Positions 48,401 to 59,093 of a stretch of DNA of 64,000 bases are shown here, piece after piece. The position numbers and the translations under genes are program-made. The DNA is from Gigantopelta aegis (taxonomy: Eukaryota > Mollusca > Gastropoda > Neomphalida > Peltospiridae), in assembly GCF_016097555.1 (NCBI RefSeq), contig NC_054706.1:24501378-24565377 (forward strand). The letters are read 5' to 3'. Every line of letters starts with the position of its first letter. Position 1 is the first letter of the stretch. Under the pieces are notes generated by a model. It saw only the letters and a list, made by a program, of their open reading frames with translations. It did no database searches and was not told the DNA's origin.

Positions 48401-48512
48401 GTTTTGTTGAGTTTTGTTTTTGTTTGTTTGCCAACTTCGAATAATTAAAAACACATCGCCCAGGTGATGAAGCACGAACACCAGATGGTAAAAACAAAAT
48501 GACAGTAAACGC

Positions 48513-48550
48513 TATATATTGACTGAGCTTCGCCTTGTCTCTCACATTCT
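48513..48550 (+). promoter_or_regulatory. TATA box and initiator of the defensin-like gene
   Basis: TATATAT at 48513-48519 and an initiator match TCACATT (A at 48544) lie 31 bp apart, the canonical TATA to +1 spacing. That leaves a 25-nt leader before the ATG at 48569. No other core promoter in the window is this regular. Confidence 0.6.
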
Positions 48551-48568
48551 GCTTAAAGACCTACCGCC

Positions 48569-48638
48569 ATGCTGATGTTCGTTTTCTTCTGCTGCCTCCT
48601 CCTCTCGTTTGGAAGTGAGAGCACTTGGCATCAACCGA
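48569..48638 (+). CDS. Defensin-like gene, exon 1 (signal peptide)
   Basis: The ATG at 48569 sits in a good context (ACCGCCATG) 25 nt below a predicted transcription start. The 23 complete codons encode a textbook secretion signal: a short start, a hydrophobic core of Phe/Val/Cys/Leu, then a polar end (SFGSES). Cleavage would fall near residues 17-19. The exon ends with one base of the next codon before GT-ATGT (48639-48644), a consensus splice donor, so the intron is phase 1. The matching acceptor is at 54455. The tandem array at 47755-48400 lies just upstream. Confidence 0.7.
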
Positions 48639-48746
48639 GTATGTATTTTATTTTAATGGTATAATTTTTTTTAGTACTGGCGTTGGTAGTCCTAGAGTGA
48701 TTGCTTAAGTATGTATCGTATTACTTATGTCGACACATATATTGTT

Positions 48747-49130
48747 TTAAAGGGACAGACCCTAGTTTTTAAACACTACATTATATTTTCCACTATTATT
48801 TAGAGCCGTTTATGATCACTGAAATCAAACTTTACTTATATTTTATTGTTTAGATTATCTATTTTCGTAGAACCGAAGTATTTTTGGTCACCCTGATGTC
48901 TTTAATACCACAAAATGCATTTTTGATATATTTAAAAACGCGCGTACGTCTGAGAAGTAGCGGTTATTGAATTGAGTTATAGTCTATTTTTTAAGGATAG
49001 TTTCCGGTTTAACACCAAAGACTCTTGGTTCACACTGTTGTAACTTTATCCAACTGTGTTACAGGTTTGTAGATTAACTAAACTTAATGTAATGTTTTTT
49101 ACGAGTTGAAACTAGGGTCTGCCCCTTTAA
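48747..49130. mobile_element. TTAA-ended MITE family B, 384-bp copy
   Basis: Ends TTAAAGGGACAGACCCTAGTT and AACTAGGGTCTGCCCCTTTAA are inverted. It shares TGTTACAGGTTTGTAGATTA and CACAAAATGCATTTTT with 19836-20675. It lies within the intron of the defensin-like gene. Confidence 0.85.
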
Positions 49131-49779
49131 TTGTATAAGTCGGTTAATACTGGCGTTGGCAGTCCTAAAGTAGTTGCTTCACAATCCGTTGATACATATT
49201 CTCAATACAATAAATTGGTACATTTCACCTAAACAATGAAACGTTTTGAAACATTCAGATTCCCGTAACTGTGATGGTCCAAATGAAGACACAACTACTA
49301 TTTGTCATCTTCTCTTCCTTTCAAAGTTAGATGTACAAAATTATTTCGATCTTGTAAGAGACGTATTAAGGAATGTTATTAATTGGTGGGTGTGGTCTTT
49401 TTGGGGGGGAGTGTGGGATGGTGGGTGGTGGGTGGTGGAGTATTTCAAAACATACGTTAGCAGTAGCAATGCCTCGACCTCCCCTAATGTACAGTTTGTA
49501 CGTTTGTGAAAGTGTTATTAATTGCAAATAATTGTTAAATAATTGAGACCGTGCGAGCTAGGATATGACCTCCCCTAATGTAAATGTAATAATTCGCCTT
49601 TTCATTTTTGAAGCAAAACACCAGACAAGTGTTATGTCTGTGACTTTGTAATAGAGATTATAAGACGTCCGTTAAACGTGTGAGATGTGCGTGTAGTGCG
49701 TATAGGTCGCGTGCATGTAGTTTAAGATTACAATTTTTCTCAAAGGAAAGGATTCTTTTAAAAAAATAGTTTCTTTATC
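49131..49779. other. Intronic, no gene seen
   Basis: G/T-rich patch at 49385-49440. The frame 49246-49509 has no domain. Confidence 0.45.
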
Positions 49780-51260
49780 CCAGTAATATTCCACAATCTA
49801 AAATCGTATGGCAGTCACTATATCATGAACTAGCTAGATATTGCGCACAGATGTCATATCAACTGTATTGCCAACAGCATAGAGAAGTTCATCTCTTTGA
49901 GTTTTGGTAGTGTCAGGTTTATTGACTGTTGATAATTTTTCAATTCATCTCTCGAAACTTTAGTAGAAAACTTAAAAAACAGTGGGCAGCGATAAATTCA
50001 AATAGCTCCAACATGAGTTTGACTGTGACCAGCTTCAATGTTTGTTAAGAAAAAGAGTGTATCCATACGACTTTACGGATGATGAGGTTACATTTGATCT
50101 ATCCCACATCCCTCGGATGAGTTTTATAACATACAGACTGACAATCACATCTCCAACAGCGACTATGAATATTCCAAACCTGTGTGGTAACATATGAATT
50201 AACCACAATGGGGGAGTATCATGATCTGTATATGAAAACAGATGTTTTCCTTCTAGCCAATGTCTTTGAAAATGTTCCAAGTATGTCTCTAGAATACTAT
50301 CATTTAGACCCATCAGATTATACGTTTCCAGGTTTGCATATTCTGAAGATAGGTAATGTAAACATGAAACTCATCACTGACTTTGATATGCACTTGGTGA
50401 CAGCGAAAGGTCTGAGACGTGGGGTATCCATACTTTCGAAAAGAGGTTTCCTCAAGTCAATAATGCAAAACTGAAAGATTATAACTCTAACCAATAATCG
50501 GTATGGACAAAGCACGTTCCAGTCTTAAGAAGTTGTAACCATCCCTAACAAATTGGACATTTGATATAGTTTAGATGTTGTTCGAAGTATGATGTAGAAT
50601 TGGTCAACTTAAAAAGAAAACTAAAGAAGATCTGTGCTAAACCTACATTTGAGGCTACCAAGATCTTTAATCCACACTTTGTGACAGTGCTGCTTAAAAA
50701 GGGCTGCCATCTATCTTAACCATCCCGTACATGCAGGCTATTTTATTTTGGACCCGTACAAAACTAGTGTGATTTCCATTATAATTTCATGAAAGCTCGA
50801 TATGGGGAGATGACTCAGCTCTGTTTCACAGTCACAGACAGTTTACTATATGACTGTTGAATGGAAGATATCTGTTCTGATATGTTGAATCACATTCACG
50901 TTTTTACCATATCTACTCCAAAACCGATGTTGAGATACTTAGGAAGATGTAAGATGAATTAGCTGTATCTGTTATGGAGGAGTTCATAGATCTCTTTCTA
51001 AAATGTACCGGCTCTTCCATAATAAGAGGGGGATGAATGACGGATAAAGCAGTGTCCAAAACAATTATCAAAACACAAATCTTGCAATCTATGAAGAAAC
51101 ATTGTCTGTTTGATCAGTGGAAACTTAGACATTAGATGAAACAGGTACAACGTCAAGAACATCAGCTCGATTATGTTTCACTGAACAAAGTCTGATGATA
51201 AGCGATATATCCTAGAAGATGGTGTCCCTACTTACAAAATTAAGCTAAACTAAGTTTCCT
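49780..51260 (+). pseudogene. Maverick/Polinton-type DNA polymerase B remnant
   Basis: Protein-primed family B polymerase copies the Maverick/Polinton element. Reading across frames on the plus strand, family landmarks appear in the right order. An exonuclease-region string PVIFHNLKSYGSHYIM is near 49790, IEKFISLSFGSVRFID near 49880 and YPYDF near 50065. GEYHDLYMKTDVFLLANVFE lies at 50208-50267, LRRGVSILSKR near 50415, and ARYGEMTQLCFTVTDSLLYD (the palm C motif region, with the usual DTDS now VTDS) near 50795. A final DDKRYILEDGV is near 51200. Several in-frame stops and frameshifts separate them, and the Asp of DTD is changed, so no polymerase can be made. Intact proteins exceed 1000 residues; about 490 codons of sequence remain. 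It lies in the intron of the defensin-like gene, on the same strand. Confidence 0.85.
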
Positions 51261-51831
51261 TATTCACGGGATCACTTCATACCACGGTAAGCAGAACTTG
51301 GACAATACTTATGTATGGATACAATAATCGACCACATTATATGCAATCGATGTAGATAATATGTATCTTCGATTCATGTAACATTATTGACTTTGGCATC
51401 ATAAATTTAAATATAATGTAAATGTGTAACTAAATGTGTATGCATATAACACTACAATAATAATAATTTTATTGAAGTTAATTGCTTGTGTTTTTTGATG
51501 TTTGTGATTGGTTCTTTCTTTCTTTTTTTTTTCTTTTTTTTTTTTGGGGGGGGGGGGGGGGGTTCGTTTTGTTTTGGGGTTATTGGGGTGTTTGTTTGTT
51601 TTTTGTTGTTGTTGTTTGTTTGTTGGGGGGGGGGGGTATTTTTTGTTTTTTTTTGTTTGTTTGTTTTTTTTGTTTTTTGCTTTGTGTGTATTTTGTATTA
51701 TTCACTTGATCAACATGGCATATATAGCAAATACGTAAACATTGTACTATTATATTTATTTTTGTCTTCTCTTTTGACAAATCCCAATCATTGAATGTTT
51801 TATCAGGAAGAGAATGGACAATAAATTAAAT
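51261..51831. repeat. T/G-rich low-complexity block
   Basis: T and G homopolymers at 51520-51690 create Phe/Gly-rich frames. No gene. Confidence 0.85.
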
Positions 51832-52300
51832 TTATTCAATGTATGTATCATCGTCACTGTGCTGACCTTGCTCACTCACTATACCATCAGCTTCGGTTAA
51901 TCTATATCTGTCTTTCTCGATAGGTTTCATCCACACTTTGATGTTTGTGAAAAAGAATGTCCCTGTCTGTATGAGGGCCCATTGTTTTGACTTCAGGGTT
52001 TTAACAAATATGACTCACTGAAGTAAGAAACAAACTATAGTCTTTGCCTGGATGTTATCTTTGCAGTTATTCAAAGTGAGCTTCCACATCTCTGACAGAC
52101 CAGCAGATTCCCATTCTTGGTCGCGTGTTTTTGGTATCTTTCATATCAGTATTGATGGTTACTTCGTCCAGTCTAGCTTATTTCACTACCATTTTCAGAG
52201 CACAATTTGCTTATGTGGCGTTTAACAAGACCACATTCGTCACAGAAAGGCATTTCTGGAGTATCTTCTCTCTCGATATCACTAAAATCAAATTTGGTAC
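51832..52300 (-). pseudogene. Unassigned Maverick-associated reading frame
   Basis: On the minus strand a coherent reading ends at TAA (51832-51834) with an acidic tail (QGQHSDDDTYIE). Before it come KVWMKPIEKDRYRLTEADG, KQWALIQTGTFFF and, upstream of one stop, SAGLSEMWKLTLNNCKDN. Further upstream, FCDECGLVKRHISKLC appears in another frame and could be the end of a separate frame. The position between polymerase and ATPase suggests one of the element's own genes, but I do not recognise the family and assign no function. Confidence 0.4.
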
Positions 52301-52429
52301 CGACGTTAGGCCATCACCTGCAAGGTTGTTCACTGATGGAGAGATAGTGTTGAACTGAGGTGATTCCCAAGTTGGTAGTTCTTTTATAGTTTGTTGAGAA
52401 GCCCAGTCATTAGTATTTAAAATATTACG

Positions 52430-53010
52430 CTTTAGTCTCTCATGCTCGGAGATAGAAGCTCTTTAATTGATAGAGAAATTTCCATAAGGCGTCTCAACAG
52501 CTGTCTCATAGGCAGACATAAAACGATCACTATTGTTAGGATAAATTCTCTTTTTAAATAAGTTCACTTGTGCATCCACAGTTGGATTAAACAAAGTAAG
52601 ATAATGAGAGTGCAGAGCAGTATCACACGGATTCCTTGATTTTGGAAACGTGTTTTGTTACAACAGAAAAAATAACTAGAATCTTATGATGTAAGATTCT
52701 TGTAAACAGATGAGATATACGTTTGTCTGTATAGGTCTTGGTCATATGAATAATCTTGAATTAAAACATTATTGTTGTGTGATTCAACGAAGTTGTCCTG
52801 TAGGTTGTAGGGGATGCCTTTTACAAACTGAACTTGAGGCATGATCACATGAATAGTGTCATAAAGTGACTGTCATTTATTATAATAGCATATTATGTTG
52901 TGAGGAGTTGGCTTGATTAGTCCCTTTTGAAGTATATTCTACATAAACACAGTCTTCCAACAATCACTCGGCTCAGCGATAACAGCATTGGAAGGAATAG
53001 TAAAGAAAAG
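52430..53010 (-). pseudogene. Maverick/Polinton FtsK-like packaging ATPase remnant
   Basis: This family pumps DNA in virus-like elements. On the minus strand near 52949-52974 lies EPSDCWKTVF, a degraded Walker A (the family has PSGCGKT). Then come IKPTPHNIICYYN and QVQFVKGIPYNLQDNF. The C-terminal part, read in another frame, has RIYPNNSDRFMSAYETAV and then ETPYGNFSI, which match the family's typical end (a YPxN..F..AYE..T..PYGY/F pattern). The two Walker A glycines are changed and frames are broken, so it is dead. It sits tail-to-tail with the polymerase and in line with the integrase, a layout consistent with one collapsed element. Confidence 0.75.
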
Positions 53011-53219
53011 CTAATGTCATTAACTGCTGAACTTGTCCGGATGTCACCTGTGGCGGTGAAAAGGATGGACAACTAGTACGTCTATATCTTAGCATGGCGT
53101 GTCTCATCTAACGTATTTTCTGACTATCTGGACACGATGTGAATCCCAAGGTGGTTGGCTATACATTGATTGCTAAAAATATCTGTTATTTATAGTTGCT
53201 GACGATCTGCTTCTGGTGT

Positions 53220-53935
53220 CCAGCTGTTAAACGTCTGGGGATAGCCCTAGAAATGCCATCATCTGTTTAGAAAACTTGCTGTAATTAATTTTCATAGAAA
53301 CTGTCACGAATGAGATCACCCGCATAATCTTCCAGTTGGTACAATCTATCCATCTGAAGGGTGTACCATCTCTATAGTAACGCCTCCTGATAAAATGAGA
53401 AATTCTGACTTTGTCTCCAACCTTAAATGTCTTTGTCTTTCAAATAGGATTTTGCTTTTTTGTAATTAAATTCACGACCCTAATCTGATCTTATGAAACC
53501 TGGCAGAATGGCAGTGCCGAAAATCTTATTCAGTGCTCAAATAACAAAGTTGAGTATTTTAATTGACATTGCCTTCACCCATAGCTATCTTCTGAATACG
53601 TTGATGGCTATTAACAAGAACGTCACACCGTCATTGTCAGACACGCTATTGAACATATCGTTTAAATCAACATCGCAACATGCATTAAAAAAAACTGGCC
53701 ACAAGGCTGTTTCTTTTGAAATTGTAACGTAACGATATTTAAAATGAGTACGTCTCTAATGAAGCTAACCACTCTTTCATAACGTGAAAACTAATGTCAG
53801 TTGTACCTTACTTGTTCACTATGTGGTACAGTTTATTTACTACCGAGAAAAGAAGCTGGATGTTTTGAATTAAAACAAATCTCTGACATATACTCTTTGC
53901 ACCCTTCTCTCGGCCTGACTTTAGATTAAATAAAA
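53220..53935 (-). pseudogene. Maverick/Polinton integrase remnant
   Basis: Retroviral-type integrases insert these elements. On the minus strand the order is as in the family. An N-terminal FNSKHPASFLGSK region lies near 53850-53880 and the catalytic-core start CDVDLNDM near 53665-53688 (first Asp). VTFLLIAINVFRR follows, then IRSD.GREFNY near 53480-53500 (second Asp, next to a stop). KVGDKVRISHFIRR and a C-terminal YQLEDYAGDLIRDSFYEN lie near 53280-53330. The catalytic Glu cannot be placed. Multiple stops and frameshifts are present. About 240 codons remain. Full elements are 15-20 kb; here integrase to polymerase spans only about 4.2 kb, so large deletions have occurred. Confidence 0.8.
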
Positions 53936-54455
53936 TAAAAGTGAATTGTTGCAGTACTTGTCACGTCAAGTATTCCCACCTAGTTGCTTACAATACATTT
54001 TGTTTACCCACAGTCAGGAATGCTCAACACTGGCAGTTCATATGGGTTGTGATCCCGATTCACAGATAATTTGTTTGCATTTGTCTCATCTTGAGACCAT
54101 CTATGGGTAATGCAACAGTAAATGAGTGTTCGTAAACACAGCTTTGTATGAACTGATTTTGGCTGGTACCACGGATATAATAGTAAACAATAAATAATGG
54201 CGACCTTATTCGATCGTGTCAACTGCGGTTACACATTATCTATTTATAGCGCGACGGAACACTCCCCGCGATTGCACAACACACGGGGCAATACCTATGC
54301 TAGGAGGTCACCTGATGTATTTAGCCAATCAGAGCGCCGTCCCTTCAGTAAATAAACTGTCAATATTACTTCATCAATCAATTATAACGGGTTTTTTTCT
54401 CTCTTTTTTTCTTGGCTTTTGTTTTCTTTCTTTCTTCATTTTTTTTCTTTTCCAG
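53936..54455. other. End of the long intron
   Basis: No gene is seen. The last 80 bp are the pyrimidine-rich tract leading to the acceptor of the defensin-like exon 2. Confidence 0.5.
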
Positions 54456-54565
54456 CGTGTAGTGAGGCATCGGGATTTTGTACGCAACCTCCCTGCCCAT
54501 CGTATTTTCATATGGTACCCAATGCTAAGTGTGAAGGCAAAGTATGCTGTAAACACGGGATTTAA
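54456..54565 (+). CDS. Defensin-like gene, exon 2 (six-cysteine mature peptide)
   Basis: A long pyrimidine tract and TTTTCTTTTCCAG end at 54455. The exon opens with two bases that complete the split codon from exon 1, then Cys, and runs 35 codons to TAA at 54563-54565. Cysteine spacing is C-x6-C-x4-C-x11-C-x4-C-C, within the beta-defensin range (adjacent last cysteines, six in total). The precursor would be about 59 residues: signal, a few linker residues, then a mature domain of about 36 residues. One exon for the signal and one for the cysteine domain is the usual beta-defensin gene plan. Defensins are secreted and disrupt microbial membranes. Mature charge looks only weakly positive, which is unusual. 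The 5.8-kb intron is filled by a MITE and a Maverick/Polinton remnant. Alternatives are another six-cysteine secreted peptide family or a defensin-fold signalling peptide. No frame damage. Confidence 0.7.
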
Positions 54566-54788
54566 GTTGGAAAACAAGAAGACCAATACGAGGTAAATAT
54601 AAAAGGATCCAATTGATGGGTGTAGTGGCAGGCACACACCCTTCCAAATTCGAACTTATAAGTGCCTCGAATTTCGAAAACCCAGGGAATGACGAATTGT
54701 AATGATTACTAGTATATTTTGGTTAGTGTTGGGGGGGGGGGGGGGGGTGTGTGATATCTCAGTCGGTAGTTTAGTTCACCAGATGGCA

Positions 54789-54845
<57 letters not shown>

Positions 54846-56399
54846 ACAAACGCACGTACACACACACACACAAAACACAAACACACACACATGCACGCAC
54901 GAACGCAGGGCAGAACCCAGTAAAAAGCCCGGTTCTGATCTGTACTGTTATTTAACCGTGTTATAGGGACCGTGAAAAACATTCAGTTTGAGATAATAGT
55001 GATTTACAGAGGGTCCGGTCTTGAGGGGTTTCAATGTATGTATATATATGTAATATTATATATCTATATAGCTACATGTATATATGCATAGAGGCTATTT
55101 CAACACCATGAAATGGTCTATTTATTATAGACATCTTTTCTAGTTTTGGACAATATCTTCTGCTTTTTTTGTGTTAATGTCTTTCGCTGATCCTGTCGAA
55201 AACTGTTGAAATATTTTGTCCGGTTGAACTTTTGTTGAAAATTTACTTGACCATTGTATTTTAAAAAGAAATACAAATACGAACATTTAATTAATAATTA
55301 CCTAATAATACTGCTGTGCTAATGCACCTGGCAACATGATCATCCCTCCCCTCCAAAACACAACAACAACAAACAAACAAAACAAAACAAAACCCACAAA
55401 TACAAAACGTCAAGTTTAAAAACGTATACTCAACGACAGGACATTGTGTCGTCATTATTTAGCTTCGTATTAAATCAGTTTTATAAAAAAAACTGTGAAT
55501 ATGACAAATTTAACATCGAATGGTCCAAGTGGCTTAATCTTTTCAATTAAAAAATACCTGAAACAACTTTGATTTTATCTACAGTATATAAATGTCTACA
55601 CAGTTTCAACTTTACAAAAAATGTTTTTTTTATTTTTTATCTCTATTATTAAATCTCATTACTCCATCTCTATTATGATAGTGTTACAATCACGATATTT
55701 CAAACTAACTAATATCTTCTCTCTTTTTTTTCTTTTTTTTTTTCTTTTTCTTTTCTTTTTCCTTTTTTTTTTCTCATCGTTGTCCACCTTTGTAATACTA
55801 CAACCACTTTGTTTTTGTTTTTTCAACCTTGTTTTCTCTGTACTAGCCCGTCCTCAGAACAAATAAATATAACAAATAGCATACGGGTGTATATTGAGTC
55901 CATTTCAATATCCATGATTTAGTTTATATAAAAAAAAATGAATGTACTGTACAATTAAACAAATTGTGTACATTTTATATATCTATTTAAATGTGTGCGT
56001 ATGTTGAATATATTTGAATATTTTCTATGCATATAAATTCTGTAAGGCATTGACGCAAGGCACCCCAACCTTGACTTTGCCAAAATTATCTGGGGAAATA
56101 AATGTAAAAAAAAATTCAGTTTTAGATATTTTTTCGTAAGTGCATTTCATATCCATTTTTTATAGGTATAATAATTGTTTAAATTACTTCTTTTTTTCAA
56201 ATACGACCAGATGCATTGGTAAATTGGTAATCATCAAACTTAACCTCGTAACAATTTACAAGGCAGGTAACTGATTCGTTAATGTTCACAAAAATATAAA
56301 TACGATTTCTATATTTTCACAGTAACTAAAATACAGTGAAAATATGAATTTCACCGAATATCACTTTTATGGTTTTTGATATCTATAATATTATATATA
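54566..56399. other. 3' flank of the defensin-like gene; microsatellites
   Basis: The G run (54730-54747) and CA arrays (54789-54843, 54858-54890) produce spurious frames. I find no clear AATAAA within 500 bp of the stop. AGGTAAAT at 54592 could be a donor for an intron in the untranslated region. A T-rich block lies at 55720-55775. Confidence 0.4.
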
Positions 56400-57876
56400 C
56401 AGTAGAATCTCGTTGGCTCGACCTCGGAAGGGTCGATCACACCGCTACGTTTGAACCAAAAACGAAGTCCCGAGTTTTTTGTTCTGTAAACCCATATATT
56501 AACTGATGATGGGTCGAACACGTCCAGAGTCGACTATAAGCCTTCGCTCGAACTAAATTACCGGTCCCCGTCTGTGTTATTAGCTATATTTCCCTCGAAC
56601 TGGTGATCCATCAAATATCAAATAGAAAACCACCGAAAGGGACCAACAATTGGCGCGCTTGCGCAGTTGGCTATTACAACCTTCGGATTATAATTATTTA
56701 GGCGGAACGAGCTACAGATGAATAGGAGAATCGCAACAATAGCCATGCAATCCTTTCTTTGCCATACCTGTCATGTTGTGTGTTAAGCCGCTACCGGTAA
56801 TGATGGTTCAAGTACCGCTAGTGTCACGGTACCTGTTCGATGAACCGTGATACCAATCAAACAATTAGTGCACAAAATGGCCTCGGCGAGAAGCGTTACT
56901 CTGAACACGTCTACAAGACCAGTTTTAAATAAAACTATGGGCGAGTTACTCAGCTGTCAACACTTCAGCAACAACACATTTAATTAATACCGTTTTATTA
57001 GACATATTCTCCCTGTGAAAAAAACTACCCCAATTTGCATGTTATATGGTGAACTTGGTAGAATGCCAGTCGAGTTGACTATCCACAAAATATTAGTATG
57101 TTATTGGGCACGAGTTATCTCGGGGAAACAATCTACATTATCTCTATTATTATGCAAATCAATGATGAGAGACCATATTAGCAATGGAACTAACTATAAC
57201 TGGATTGATGTTAAAAATATTTTAGATCATCTAGGAATGAGTAATATATGGCTATCACAAACCTTTCTATCGGTAAAATGGCTATCACAACAAATTGGCA
57301 TACCACAAAACGATCAGTATTTACAAACATGGAAAAATAATATTTCAGAATCATCGAGAGGTAAAACCTACGAATATTTCAAAGAACAATTAAATTTTGA
57401 AAATTATCTTAATATTATTCCTGAAAAAAAATATGGACTGTTATGATAAAATTTAGAAGTTCTAATCATTATTTACCTGTTGAGACTGGACGTTGGAATA
57501 CAGTTCTATTAGAAGATAGACTTTGTACTATTTGTGATGAAAACGACATAGGAGACGAATTTCATTATTTATTTGTATGTAGATTTTTCAATAATACCCG
57601 GAAAGAATGTTTACGTCCATATTATTATACACGACCAAATATATATAAATTTATAGAACTGATGAGCAGTAAAAGAATAAGTACACTAAAACAATTAGCT
57701 AAATTTATGAATATAATTTTTCAAGTATCTAAACGCCCATAACAACAACAATACCTAACAACAACCAAAATTACCATACATTAGCCAGTTAATGAAACTA
57801 AAGCTCAACACACAACTTTAATTGATATATTTTAAATGTATTACATCATTTTATGTCTTATTGTTATTTTATGCAA

Positions 57877-57927
<51 letters not shown>

Positions 57928-58489
57928 TATTTATTTATTTTATTTATATCTATATATTGTAATATCAATAATTATAAAGAAAACATTTGTAACTGAAATT
58001 TTCCGAAGTTATATTTTACAATATACATCTACTCTGTTACATCGCAGAATGCATCTATATTGTAAATACACATGTCTCTATAATGTAATATCATGTATTT
58101 ATATTATTAATACACGTATCTTTATAATGTAATGTCATGTACTGTATTTGTATTTATATATGTACCAAGCAATGTGTTCCTATTATTTGTACCCTCCTGT
58201 TAACCATCTTGTCAAAATCAGAATATGTATATTCCTCTTACGCCGTTGCATAACGGCCTGAGTGTAATAAAGTTCTGTTCTATCAAGGGCTTCTGGATCA
58301 CACAATCGGTGTAATTTGTAATAAATCTTTTCACTCTGATATTTTGCAGTTATCAAAATAATATGTATCTAATTCAACTTTCTAACTGATGTTACGACAA
58401 TATCCGATGTTGACCGAATGGTTGGGTCGAACTACTCGATGGGTCGAACACTGTCTCGAGCACCGACGGGGTTCGAGCCAACGGGATTC

Positions 58490-58492
<3 letters not shown>
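56400..58492. mobile_element. CAGTAGAATC-ended TIR element with LINE insert
   Basis: The left end CAGTAGAATCTCGTTGGCTC (after TA) and the right end, in reverse complement AGTTGAATCCCGTTGGCTCG, are inverted. Both continue into GTCGA/TCGA-rich subterminal sequence. TA and the CAG start suggest a Tc1/mariner-pogo type. A LINE 3' end fills the interior. Confidence 0.55.
56990..57742 (+). pseudogene. LINE ORF2 C-terminal end, copy 1
   Basis: The reading RFIRHILPVKKTTPICMLYG..GELGRMP.. runs to YGLL and then, after a frame change at an ATGA overlap (57443-57446), into MIKFRSSNHYLPVETGRWN. This ends with a CTIC..DEFHYLFVC zinc-knuckle-like motif. The pattern (NHxLPVExGRW, RxCxxC, GDExHxLFxC) is the C-terminal tail of non-LTR retrotransposon reverse-transcriptase polyproteins common in marine invertebrates. 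The reverse transcriptase and endonuclease domains are absent: this is a 5'-truncated insertion. The 3' end runs to about 58287 with TGTAATAAAGTTCTGTTCTA. The frame break is shared with copy 2, so it predates the duplication. Confidence 0.8.

Positions 58493-58558
<66 letters not shown>
58493..58558. repeat. (AT)n microsatellite
   Basis: About 33 AT units between the TIR element and the Tc1-like end. The counterpart at 61108-61184 is longer. Confidence 0.95.
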
Positions 58559-58561
<3 letters not shown>

Positions 58562-59093
58562 TGAGTCAAATTAAAAATTCACAACCGTTTTATCTTGGCC
58601 AGTTTGCAAATATGACAGAAGAACGAGTTGAATAAGTTATATTTTAATTGTATGGAATCCAAAGGATGAATAGGAATAAAAGTTGAGACCAAAATCTGTT
58701 TGATGCGCCCACAGCATTTGACAAAACCAGTAGCAATAAAAATGGTAATTCACAAGTGGGATCATCTGATGGAATCACAGGTTCACTAGCGCGTATGCCC
58801 TCCCTGTGTACCCACAATTGCAATGCGACGCCTCCTCATTGACAGCCTGATGCGTGTAAAGACTACATTAGGGATACGGCGCCATTTTCGTTCCACTAAA
58901 GCGGCACCAAGTTCCTGCAAAGTCTGTGGTGGCTTTCTGAGAGTCTGCGGTCGTCTTCCCAGCATATCCCAGACGTGCTCGATGGGATTCAAGTCGGGCT
59001 ATCTTGAAGGCCACCCTATGACATTGATGCATGCCGGCGTTCCTCAGGTAATCCCTTGTCAAGATGGCCGTTTGGGGTCCGGCGTTGTCGTGC
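58559..59093 (-). pseudogene. Tc1-like element end and transposase C-terminus, truncated by the duplication
   Basis: The left end CACTGAGTCAAATTAAAAAT is followed on the minus strand by a transposase tail: NPIEHVWDMLGRR, with the catalytic Glu, then SMRRRRIAIVGTQGG to the stop at 58786. At 59093 the element is cut off by the start of duplication copy 2, so the rest of the gene is absent here. The complete relative follows copy 2. Confidence 0.85.

Larger units (their letters stand above)
56471..59093 (+). repeat. 2.62-kb tandem duplication, copy 1
   Basis: Starts CGAGTTTTTTGTTCTGTAAA and ends ..GGCGTTGTCGTGC. It is nearly identical to 59094-61721. It contains most of the TIR element, the LINE fragment, an (AT)n tract and the left third of a Tc1-like element. 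Confidence 0.95.

Noticed and set aside
51482..51794. Phe/Gly-rich frames resembling membrane proteins
   Set aside because: T and G homopolymers explain the hydrophobic composition.
58389..58574. Frame ending in repeated Tyr-Ile
   Set aside because: The second half is an (AT)n microsatellite and the first half is transposon end sequence.
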